This document shows positions 1-5,142 of a stretch of 5,682 nucleotides of DNA, one piece after another. The translations under genes and the position numbers were made by a program. The notes under the pieces were generated by a model. That model was not told the DNA's origin. It did not search any database and saw only the letters and a list, made by a program, of their open reading frames with translations. Source of the stretch: Comamonadaceae bacterium (lineage in GTDB: Bacteria; Pseudomonadota; Gammaproteobacteria; Burkholderiales; Burkholderiaceae_C); NCBI GenBank assembly GCA_947483455.1, contig CANKNK010000126.1, positions 1 through 5,682 on the forward strand. The letters are read 5' to 3'. Position 1 is the stretch's first letter; each line of letters begins with the position of its first letter.

Positions 1-1784
1 AGCGCCTGCGCATCCGAGGAGAAATCAAAGGCGGCTTTAGCGGCTGGACCATGCTGCATCCCACTGCACGGGCGGCAGGCGGCGAGCTGCCTAGTGCGCT
101 CACGCCGGTGTACCCCACGGTGGCCGGTCTACCCCAAGCTTATTTACGCAAGGCCGTGCTCAGCGGCCTGGCGCGCGCCGAACTGTCCGACACTTTTTCA
201 CCCGGCGATCTGAGCCCCCTCAACCCACAAGCCCAAGGCGGCTTGTGGACGCTGCACGAAGCGCTCGCGTTTTTGCACCACCCGCGTCCGGACGTGGCCA
301 TCGACACTTTGATGGACCACAGCCACCCGGCCTGGCAGCGCCTGAAAGCCGAAGAGTTGCTGGCGCAACAGCTCTCGCAATTGCAAGCCCGCCGCGCCCG
401 CGCCGCCTTGCGTGCGCCCGTGCTGCTGCGCGACACCAGCCCTGATGCGCTGCGTCAACGCCTACACGCGGCCCTGCCCTTCGCCCTGACCGGCGCGCAA
501 GCACGCGTCAGCGAGGAAATCGCCTCGGATATGGCGCGCCACACGCCTATGCACCGTCTGCTGCAAGGCGATGTAGGCGCGGGCAAAACCGTGGTGGCGG
601 CGCTGGCGGCAGCGGTGTGCATCGACGCGGGCTGGCAATGTGCATTGATGGCGCCCACTGAAATATTGGCCGAGCAGCATTTCCGCAAACTGCTGGGCTG
701 GCTGGAGCCCTTGGGCATTAGCACCGCCTGGCTGACCGGCACGCAAAAGACCAAAGAGCGGCGCGCCATGCTGGAAATTATTGAAAGCGGTCAGGCCCAG
801 TTGGTGGTGGGCACGCATGCCATCATCCAGACCAAAGTGCATTTCAAAAACCTGGCGCTGGCAGTAATTGACGAGCAACACCGTTTTGGCGTGGCCCAGC
901 GTCTGGCGCTGCGCAATAAATTGCAGCACGAGGCGATGGAGCCGCATTTGCTGATGATGACGGCCACGCCCATCCCGCGCACCCTGGCCATGAGCTACTA
1001 CGCGGACCTGGACGTATCGACACTGGACGAATTGCCGCCCGGGCGCACACCCATCGTCACCAAAGTACTGGCTGAAAACCGGCGCGCTGAGGTAATAGAG
1101 CGCATCCGTGCCCAAGTAGCGCAAGGGCGGCAGGTGTATTGGGTCTGCCCGCTGATCGAAGAGAGTGAAGTGCTGGACCTGAGCAACGCCACTGCCACCC
1201 ATGCAGAACTCGCCGCAGCCCTGCAAACGGTCGATGGCCAGCACCCGGTCGGCCTCTTGCACTCGCGCCTGCTGCCTGAAGAAAAAAAAACGGTGATGGC
1301 GCAGTTTGTAGCGGGCCAGATCGGCGTGCTGGTCAGCACCACGGTCATCGAAGTGGGTGTCGATGTGCCCAATGCCTCGCTGATGGTGATTGAAAACGCG
1401 CAGCGCTTTGGCCTGTCGCAGTTGCACCAGCTGCGCGGACGCGTGGGACGGGGCGCCGCCGCTTCGGCCTGCTTGCTGCTGTATTCCACCGGCGATGCGC
1501 CGCGCTTGGGCGAGGCTGCGCGCGAGCGCCTCAAGGCCATGGTGGAAACCAGCGACGGTTTTGAAATCGCCCGCCGTGACCTGGAGATTCGCGGCCCCGG
1601 AGAGTTTTTGGGCGCGCGCCAGTCCGGCGACCAAATGCTGCGCTTTGCCGACTTGGCGCAGGACACGGCGCTGCTCGAATGGGCACGCCAAGAAGCGCCC
1701 CTGCTGCTGGAGCGCCACCCAGCGCTGGCGATCAAACATGTGCAGCGCTGGCTGGGCAGCAAGGCCGAATACCTCAAGGCCTGA
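1..1784 (+). CDS. recG: ATP-dependent DNA helicase RecG, 5'-truncated by the window edge
   Basis: RecG is a superfamily 2 helicase that remodels stalled replication forks and Holliday junctions. The open frame extends to the left edge (first full codon at position 3), so the true start lies outside; the ATG at 51 is internal. About 593 residues are visible against about 690 for E. coli RecG, so roughly 100 N-terminal residues are missing. Numbering from the codon at 51: the end of the wedge (OB) domain with the LTPVYPT segment (17-23), Walker A GDVGAGKT (173-180), DEQH box (274-277), TATPIPRT (from 304), STTVIEVGVDVPNA (from 429), QLRGRVGRG (460-468), and the RecG-specific C-terminal block with DGFEIARRDLEIRGPGEFLG (about 502-521). 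The motif IV region reads HSRL where E. coli RecG has HGRM. The stop is TGA at 1782-1784, 33 bp before oxyR. A run of nine A lies inside the gene at 1282-1290. The family assignment is essentially certain. Confidence 0.97.
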   Translation, partial: RLRIRGEIKGGFSGWTMLHPTARAAGGELPSALTPVYPTVAGLPQAYLRKAVLSGLARAELSDTFSPGDLSPLNPQAQGGLWTLHEALAFLHHPRPDVAIDTLMDHSHPAWQRLKAEELLAQQLSQLQARRARAALRAPVLLRDTSPDALRQRLHAALPFALTGAQARVSEEIASDMARHTPMHRLLQGDVGAGKTVVAALAAAVCIDAGWQCALMAPTEILAEQHFRKLLGWLEPLGISTAWLTGTQKTKERRAMLEIIESGQAQLVVGTHAIIQTKVHFKNLALAVIDEQHRFGVAQRLALRNKLQHEAMEPHLLMMTATPIPRTLAMSYYADLDVSTLDELPPGRTPIVTKVLAENRRAEVIERIRAQVAQGRQVYWVCPLIEESEVLDLSNATATHAELAAALQTVDGQHPVGLLHSRLLPEEKKTVMAQFVAGQIGVLVSTTVIEVGVDVPNASLMVIENAQRFGLSQLHQLRGRVGRGAAASACLLLYSTGDAPRLGEAARERLKAMVETSDGFEIARRDLEIRGPGEFLGARQSGDQMLRFADLAQDTALLEWARQEAPLLLERHPALAIKHVQRWLGSKAEYLKA

Positions 1785-1805
1785 AGGCTGCTGCGCCCCT
1801 GCACG

Positions 1806-1817
1806 GATAATGGGCGC
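1806..1817 (+). promoter_or_regulatory. Putative -10 box of a leaderless oxyR promoter
   Basis: GATAAT at 1806-1811 matches the sigma-70 -10 consensus TATAAT at 5 of 6 positions. It is followed by a GC-only 6-nt spacer (GGGCGC) and then directly by the oxyR ATG at 1818. A transcription start the usual 6-7 nt downstream of the -10 box would fall on the A of the start codon, giving a leaderless mRNA. No Shine-Dalgarno-like sequence lies in the 20 nt before the ATG, which fits. The -35 region is weak: CTGAAG at 1781-1786 matches at about 3 of 6 positions with a long 19-nt spacer. The site lies immediately downstream of the recG stop, so oxyR could have its own promoter as well as read-through from recG. 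Confidence 0.45.
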
Positions 1818-2777
1818 ATGACGCTGACCGAACTCAAATACATCGTGGCCGTGGCACGCGAACGCCACTTTGGCAAAGCCGCCGACGCTTGCTTTGTGTC
1901 GCAGCCCACCCTATCGGTGGCGGTCAAGAAATTGGAAGAAGAGCTGGACGTCAAACTATTCGAGCGCAGTGCCAATGAGGTGAACGTCACGCCCCTGGGC
2001 GAAGAAATCGTTCGCCAGGCGCAAAGCGTGCTGGAGCAGGCGGCGCATATCAAAGACATCGCCAAGCGCGGCAAAGACCCGCTGGCCGGTGCGCTCAAGT
2101 TAGGGGTGATCTACACCATCGCGCCTTATTTGCTGCCGGATTTGGTGCGCCAAGTCATCACCCGCACACCGCAAATGCCGCTGATGCTGCAAGAGAACTT
2201 CACCGTCAAATTGTTGGAGATGCTGCGCACCGGCGAAATCGACTGCGCGATACTGGCCGAACCCTTTCCCGATGCCGGACTGGCGATTGCGCCGCTGTAC
2301 GACGAGCCTTTTTTTGCCGCCGTGCCCAGCAGCCACGCGCTGGCCCAACAAGACCATGTGACGGCGCAGCAGTTGAAAAACGAAACCATGCTGCTGCTGG
2401 GCAATGGCCACTGCTTTCGCGATCATGTGTTGGAAGTCTGTCCCGAGTTCGCGCGCTTTTCCAGCGATACCGAAGGCATACGCAAAAGCTTTGAAGGCTC
2501 TTCGCTGGAAACCATCCAACACATGGTGGCCGCCGGCATGGGCATCACCCTGGTACCGCGCCTGAGCGTACCCGCGCAGGCCTTGCAAGCGCCCAAGCGG
2601 CGTGATGCCAAACTGTTTGTCAAATACCTGCCAGTCCAGGACGGCAAAGGCATCGCCCCGCCCACCCGCCGCGTGGTGCTGGCCTGGCGGCGCAGCTTTA
2701 CCCGCTACGAGGCCATCGCCTCCCTGCGCAACGCCGTCTATGCCTGCGAACTGCCGGGTGTGACGCGGCTGTCTTAG
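1818..2777 (+). CDS. oxyR: LysR-type hydrogen peroxide sensor and transcriptional regulator OxyR
   Basis: OxyR is a cytoplasmic redox-switched transcription factor. Peroxide oxidises one cysteine, a disulphide forms, and the protein activates peroxide-defence genes such as catalase and peroxiredoxin. The 319-residue product has an N-terminal winged helix-turn-helix (about 1-60: [18 protein letters not shown], then [16 protein letters not shown]) and a periplasmic-binding-protein-like effector domain (about 90-300). The redox pair is present as [12 protein letters not shown], with Cys199 and Cys208 at the same numbers and spacing as in E. coli OxyR. Pocket residues Thr100, Thr129, His198 and Arg201 also coincide. 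The segment [20 protein letters not shown] (from 228) is the typical OxyR signature. The C-terminus is about 14 residues longer than in E. coli (305 aa). The start at 1818 is set by the LysR N-terminal pattern; there is no visible ribosome binding site. The gene ends with TAG at 2775-2777, 29 bp before ubiA. LysR family is certain; OxyR is very likely because of the cysteine pair. Confidence 0.95.
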   Translation: MTLTELKYIVAVARERHFGKAADACFVSQPTLSVAVKKLEEELDVKLFERSANEVNVTPLGEEIVRQAQSVLEQAAHIKDIAKRGKDPLAGALKLGVIYTIAPYLLPDLVRQVITRTPQMPLMLQENFTVKLLEMLRTGEIDCAILAEPFPDAGLAIAPLYDEPFFAAVPSSHALAQQDHVTAQQLKNETMLLLGNGHCFRDHVLEVCPEFARFSSDTEGIRKSFEGSSLETIQHMVAAGMGITLVPRLSVPAQALQAPKRRDAKLFVKYLPVQDGKGIAPPTRRVVLAWRRSFTRYEAIASLRNAVYACELPGVTRLS

Positions 2778-2782
2778 GAAGG
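2776..2782 (+). promoter_or_regulatory. Shine-Dalgarno-like AGGAAGG upstream of ubiA, unusually distant
   Basis: AGGAAGG overlaps the oxyR stop codon and is the only purine-rich SD-like sequence before ubiA. It lies 24 nt from the ubiA ATG at 2807, too far for normal initiation spacing. It is 16 nt from an out-of-frame ATG at 2799, which comes from an 8-bp tandem duplication. No GTG or TTG start lies in frame between the site and 2807. Whether this is the functional ribosome binding site is uncertain. Confidence 0.35.
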
Positions 2783-2798
2783 CGGGCCGTCACGCCTT

Positions 2799-2814
2799 AT
2801 GCAGCCATGCAGCC
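2799..2814 (+). repeat. Perfect 8-bp tandem duplication (ATGCAGCC x2) over the ubiA start codon
   Basis: ATGCAGCC occurs at 2799-2806 and again at 2807-2814 with no spacer. Each copy carries an ATG. Because the unit is 8 bp, the two ATGs are in different frames. The first opens a reading frame of 8 codons that stops at TGA 2823-2825, inside ubiA. The second starts ubiA. Removing one copy would leave the UbiA protein unchanged but move its start 8 nt closer to the AGGAAGG at 2776-2782. Confidence 0.85.
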
Positions 2815-3697
2815 GACTGACTTGAAGCCTGTGCACGCTGGCTGGCGCGAGCGCTTGGCTTTGTACCTCGACCTCGTCCGCTGGAACCGCCCCGCCGGTT
2901 GGTTGCTGCTGCTGTGGCCCACGCTCAGCGCTTTGTGGCTGGCGGCCAGGGGCTTTCCGGGTTGGCATTTGCTGCTGGTGTTTACCTTGGGCACGGTGCT
3001 GATGCGCAGCGCCGGTTGCTGTATCAATGACGTGGCCGACCGCGAGTTTGACCGCCATGTGCGCCGCACCGCGCAGCGCCCCGTGACCAGTGGCCGGCTG
3101 CAGGCGCGCGAGGCTTTGGCACTGGGCGCGGTGCTGGCCTTGTTGGCCTTTGGCCTGGTGCTGACGACCCATACCGCGACCATCTATTTATCGTTTGCAG
3201 CCCTCGCAGTGGCAGTGGCCTACCCGTATGCCAAACGCATCGTGTCCATGCCACAGGCGGTGCTGGGGGTGGCATTCAGTTTTGGTATCCCCATGGCCTA
3301 TAGCGCAGTGCAAGGCGCGGTGCCCTGGACGGCGGCGCTGCTGCTCTTAGGCAATCTGTTTTGGGTGCTGGCCTATGACACCGAATACGCGATGGTGGAC
3401 CGCGACGATGACTTGCACATCGGTATACGCACTTCGGCCATCACCCTGGGGCGCTGGGACGTGGCAGCAGTGATGCTTTTTTATGCGGCTTACCTCGGCA
3501 TCTGGGGCCTGGTGCTAGCGCAGACCCTCGCTTATCCCGCGTGGATCGCCGGGCTAGCCGTCGCCGCGGCGCAAGCCCTGTGGCATTACCGGTTGATTCG
3601 CCTGCGCGAGCGTGACCACTGTTTCACTGCCTTCAGGCACAACCATTGGTTGGGCTTTGCGGTGTTTGTCGGCATAGCGCTCAGCCTGCCCTGGTAG
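2807..3697 (+). CDS. ubiA: 4-hydroxybenzoate polyprenyltransferase UbiA
   Basis: UbiA is an integral inner-membrane prenyltransferase. It joins a polyprenyl chain (octaprenyl in related bacteria) from its diphosphate to 4-hydroxybenzoate, the first membrane step of ubiquinone synthesis. The 296-residue product is close to the 290 aa of E. coli UbiA. Both Mg/diphosphate-binding aspartate motifs are present: NDVADREFD at 74-82 and [12 protein letters not shown] at 191-202. Between and around them are hydrophobic segments consistent with eight or nine membrane helices (about 31-49, 53-70, 104-121, 124-142, 150-168, 172-190, 219-240, 244-262, 280-296). The start at 2807 is the only ATG in frame ahead of the [10 protein letters not shown] segment. 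Upstream in-frame codons include no ATG, GTG or TTG back to the oxyR end. The nearest SD-like sequence is 24 nt away, so translation may rely on coupling to oxyR or on an unrecognised signal. It is collinear with recG-oxyR and convergent with the SDR gene. Confidence 0.96.
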   Translation: MQPTDLKPVHAGWRERLALYLDLVRWNRPAGWLLLLWPTLSALWLAARGFPGWHLLLVFTLGTVLMRSAGCCINDVADREFDRHVRRTAQRPVTSGRLQAREALALGAVLALLAFGLVLTTHTATIYLSFAALAVAVAYPYAKRIVSMPQAVLGVAFSFGIPMAYSAVQGAVPWTAALLLLGNLFWVLAYDTEYAMVDRDDDLHIGIRTSAITLGRWDVAAVMLFYAAYLGIWGLVLAQTLAYPAWIAGLAVAAAQALWHYRLIRLRERDHCFTAFRHNHWLGFAVFVGIALSLPW

Positions 3698-3774
3698 TTC
3701 GCCTTTCCAATCAAGCGCTCCCCAAAACCGCCAGCGCCTAAAGACGCATGGCTGCACAGCGACAACGAAAGCAC
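3698..3774. other. Convergent intergenic gap between ubiA and the SDR gene, no confident terminator
   Basis: These 77 bp separate two convergent stop codons. The only inverted repeat I see is GCGCT (3715-3719) with AGCGC (3733-3737), a 5-bp stem with a 13-nt loop and no T-tract on either strand. It is too weak to call an intrinsic terminator. Termination here may be Rho-dependent or occur inside the opposing gene. Confidence 0.5.
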
Positions 3775-4566
3775 TTACACGCCAAACATGCGTGCCATCC
3801 GGACGCCAAAACCTTGTATCCACGGCGCCACATAACGCAGGCGCGGGCGCTTGGCCTCGCAGGCCTTGACGATGGCGGCGACCACCGAATCGGTGCTTTT
3901 GGCTTCCAAAAAACTAAAGGTGCGCTTTTCTTCGGCCTGCATTTTTTCCTTTTGGTCATGAAAGTAGGAATCCGGGCCCATCCAGGCGTATTTGCTGGCC
4001 GTCATGCTTTGGTTAAAGCCAGTGTGGATGGCGCCAGGCTCCACTACGCAGACCGCAATGCCTTTGCCCAGCTGGTCCATTTCGGCGCGCAAGCCCGCTG
4101 CCGCTGCCGATAGCGCGAACTTGGTCATGGAATAGGGCATGACAAAAGGAAAAGGCACGCGTCCGGCAATCGAACTGATGAACACCACTGTGCCGCGCTG
4201 GCGCGCGATCATGCCGCGCAACGCCACTTGCGTAAGCGCCAGCGTAGAAAACAAATTCACCTCAAAAATGCGACGCACCCGCTCGATGTCCACCTCGGCC
4301 AGTGAGCCTGATTCGCCCAATGCAGCGTTGTTCACCAAGGCATCGATGTCGCGCCCGGCAATCAGCGCGCGGTCGTGCGCGTCGGTGATGTCCAGCTTTA
4401 AGACTTCCATAGCCACCGCGCGCGCAGCGCATTGCTGGCGCAGGGCCTGGGCTTGTTCTTCACTGATCGTCGTGGCCAGTACCTGGTGGCCGCGTGCGGC
4501 CAGGGCAAAAGCGGCGTCGTGGCCAATGCCCGTGCCAGCGCCAGTAATAAGAATGGTCTTGCCCAT
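3775..4566 (-). CDS. Short-chain dehydrogenase/reductase (SDR) family oxidoreductase, substrate unknown
   Basis: This 263-residue protein has the length and motif order of a classical SDR, a cytosolic NAD(P)-dependent oxidoreductase with a Rossmann fold. Visible motifs: cofactor loop TGAGTGIG (8-15), the acidic LDIT after beta-4 (58-61), NNAA (79-82), Asn104 in the NLF segment, catalytic Ser132, then Tyr145-SMT-Lys149 (YxxxK), 13 residues after the serine as usual, and VEPGAIHT (175-182). The catalytic tetrad is therefore complete. The residue after beta-2 is not a diagnostic acidic or basic one, so NAD versus NADP preference cannot be read. The ATG at 4566 is chosen because the Rossmann strand (KTILITGAG) starts right behind it and an AGAAAG-like purine stretch precedes it. 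The frame stays open back to 4668, but the extra 34 residues do not look like SDR sequence. It lies downstream of the PsiF gene on the same strand, about 200 bp apart. Family certain; function unknown. Confidence 0.93.
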   Translation of the reverse strand: MGKTILITGAGTGIGHDAAFALAARGHQVLATTISEEQAQALRQQCAARAVAMEVLKLDITDAHDRALIAGRDIDALVNNAALGESGSLAEVDIERVRRIFEVNLFSTLALTQVALRGMIARQRGTVVFISSIAGRVPFPFVMPYSMTKFALSAAAAGLRAEMDQLGKGIAVCVVEPGAIHTGFNQSMTASKYAWMGPDSYFHDQKEKMQAEEKRTFSFLEAKSTDSVVAAIVKACEAKRPRLRYVAPWIQGFGVRMARMFGV

Positions 4567-4590
4567 GGTATGCACTTTCTGGAAAGAAGC

Positions 4591-4622
4591 GCGGCGGCGC
4601 AGGCCTGAGCGCGCGCCGCCGC
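4591..4622 (-). other. Strong GC-only hairpin upstream of the SDR start codon
   Basis: GCGGCGGCGC at 4591-4600 is perfectly complementary to GCGCCGCCGC at 4613-4622. This gives a 10-bp all-GC stem with a 12-nt loop, ending 24 nt before the SDR ATG. No T-tract follows on the - strand, so it is not an obvious intrinsic terminator. If transcribed it would form a stable leader structure just upstream of the SDR ribosome binding region. Simple repeats of GCC/GGC can form such stems by chance in GC-rich DNA, so a function is not shown. Confidence 0.5.
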
Positions 4623-4673
4623 TGTAAGAGCACCCGGCAACCGGGGCCACAAGGAAAAAGACGACCAAGTTGA

Positions 4674-4738
4674 CGGATAAAAACCGCTCTAGCGGCGGTA
4701 CAGGCCTTGTGAGGCCCGCGTCCGTGCTTTTTTATCCG
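4674..4738. repeat. Nested inverted repeat: 10-bp outer arms enclosing two hairpins
   Basis: The outer arms CGGATAAAAA (4674-4683) and TTTTTATCCG (4729-4738) are perfect reverse complements. Inside lie CCGC-TCTA-GCGG (4684-4695) and GGCCT-TGTG-AGGCC (4703-4716). Folded together they would give a cloverleaf-like shape in either strand. The A/T runs of the outer arms also give each strand a U-tract: about 11 nt after the GGCCT hairpin on the + strand and immediately after the CCGC hairpin on the - strand. No nearby + strand gene obviously needs a terminator here. Confidence 0.6.
4679..4699 (-). terminator. Putative Rho-independent terminator downstream of the PsiF gene
   Basis: Read on the - strand, a hairpin ACCGC-CGCTAGA-GCGGT (4699 down to 4683; alternative 4-bp form CCGC-TAGA-GCGG) is followed directly by a short U-tract, the complement of the A run at 4679-4683. 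This is the layout of an intrinsic terminator about 65 nt past the PsiF stop codon. The stem is short (5 bp), so termination may be partial, and some transcripts could continue into the SDR gene. Confidence 0.5.
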
Positions 4739-4766
4739 GGCTTCAACAAGGCCAGTGCGCTTGCGG

Positions 4767-4940
4767 CTATTTGGCGCTCAAACACTCGCTCATGAATTTT
4801 TTGCGCTCATCGCCCTTGAGCTCTTTGGTTTTGGCATCTGCGTTACAGCTGCCCATTTTGTTTTGCTGATCGGTCGCTGCCGATGCACCACCGGCGATCA
4901 AAGCCAGGCTCATAGAAATCGCACTAAATACTAGTTTCAT
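4767..4940 (-). CDS. Small secreted PsiF-family protein with a single repeat
   Basis: The 57-residue product has a cleavable signal peptide: Lys2, a hydrophobic core to about residue 18, and an ASA|A cleavage site after residue 21. The mature part is about 36 residues. It matches the PsiF repeat pattern QQNKMGSCNADAKTKELKGD followed by ERKKFMSECL, with Cys32 and Cys53 likely paired after export. E. coli PsiF (phosphate-starvation-inducible, function unknown) carries two such repeats; only one is present here. I start at 4940 because GGAGGA (complement of 4945-4950) lies 4 nt upstream. An ATG at 4952 in the same frame overlaps that SD and would add only four residues (MEDF). It is transcribed divergently from argS and lies upstream of the SDR gene on the same strand. 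Phosphate regulation is not shown by the sequence: I see no convincing Pho box. Confidence 0.9.
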   Translation of the reverse strand: MKLVFSAISMSLALIAGGASAATDQQNKMGSCNADAKTKELKGDERKKFMSECLSAK

Positions 4941-4944
4941 AAAA

Positions 4945-4950
4945 TCCTCC
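4945..4950 (-). promoter_or_regulatory. Ribosome binding site of the PsiF gene (GGAGGA), decides the start
   Basis: On the - strand GGAGGA lies 4 nt before the ATG at 4940 and overlaps the alternative upstream ATG at 4952-4950. This favours the downstream start, which also gives a more typical signal peptide beginning MKLVF. It is the only strong Shine-Dalgarno sequence in the window. Confidence 0.75.
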
Positions 4951-4978
4951 ATGAATTAAATCGATAACTTACGCTCGC

Positions 4979-5009
4979 GGCGCCAGCGGATGTTGCCGCG
5001 GGCGCCAGC
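4979..5009. repeat. Two 9-bp direct repeats GGCGCCAGC, 22 bp apart
   Basis: GGCGCCAGC occurs at 4979-4987 and 5001-5009, a repeat period of 22 bp or about two helical turns. Each copy contains the palindrome GGCGCC. They lie 39-69 bp upstream of the PsiF start codon, a range where promoter or operator elements would be expected. Function is not shown, and GC-rich 9-mers can recur by chance. Confidence 0.4.
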
Positions 5010-5052
5010 ATACAACGCAAGCGCCACATCCTGCGCCGACAGGCCGCTGCGC

Positions 5053-5083
5053 GCCCGCTTTGCTTGATGCAGCACAAGCGGGC
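5053..5083. repeat. Long imperfect inverted repeat in the psiF/argS intergenic region
   Basis: GCCCGCTT (5053-5060) and AAGCGGGC (5076-5083) are perfect reverse complements. The inner arms TGCT (5061-5064) and AGCA (5071-5074) continue the stem past one bulged C (5075). The result is a 12-bp stem with a 6-nt loop. No T-tract follows on either strand, so it is not an intrinsic terminator. Just downstream at 5089-5094 is AATAAT, a -10-like hexamer on the + strand, and TTGATG at 5064-5069 inside the repeat resembles a -35 box with a long 19-nt spacer. The repeat could thus be an operator over an upstream argS promoter, but this is speculative. Confidence 0.5.
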
Positions 5084-5129
5084 ACGCCAATAATTAGCCG
5101 CGCGCAGCGGGGCGGCAAGGGCCAGCGCC

Positions 5130-5142
5130 TAAAATCGGCCGC
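5130..5142 (+). promoter_or_regulatory. Putative -10 box of a leaderless argS promoter
   Basis: TAAAAT at 5130-5135 matches TATAAT at 5 of 6 positions and is followed by a GC-only 7-nt spacer (CGGCCGC) and the argS ATG at 5143. The expected transcription start falls on or next to the A of the ATG. There is no Shine-Dalgarno sequence in the preceding 20 nt. The arrangement is the same as at oxyR. A good -35 hexamer is not visible about 17 nt upstream. Confidence 0.45.

Noticed and set aside
51..53. ATG at 51 as the recG start
   Set aside because: The codons before it (from position 3) continue typical RecG sequence (RLRIRGEIKGGFSGWT), so the ATG is internal and the gene starts outside the window.
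462..1868. A 468-codon open frame on the - strand antisense to recG, and a 366-codon one at 998-2098
   Set aside because: They lie opposite certain genes in GC-rich DNA, where the antisense frame often stays open. Their translations are rich in Ala/Arg/Gln/His or Ser/Arg with no recognisable motif.
3715..3737. Possible terminator between convergent ubiA and SDR genes
   Set aside because: Only a 5-bp stem with a 13-nt loop and no T-tract on either strand.
4567..4668. N-terminal extension of the SDR frame, with a lipobox-like VAGC after a hydrophobic stretch
   Set aside because: The SDR Rossmann strand begins right after the internal ATG at 4566. A lipoprotein signal would place a cytosolic NAD(P) enzyme outside the cell, and the extension is read through the GC hairpin region, so it is most likely non-coding.
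4955..4960. TTTAAT on the - strand as a PsiF -10 box
   Set aside because: It matches at 5 of 6 positions, but the implied transcription start falls within the strong ribosome binding site and no -35 box is present.
4941..5142. Possible OxyR site or Pho box near the PsiF and argS starts
   Set aside because: No ATAG-N7-CTAT-like or CTGTCAT-like pairs could be found. The only repeats there are GC-rich and of a different type.
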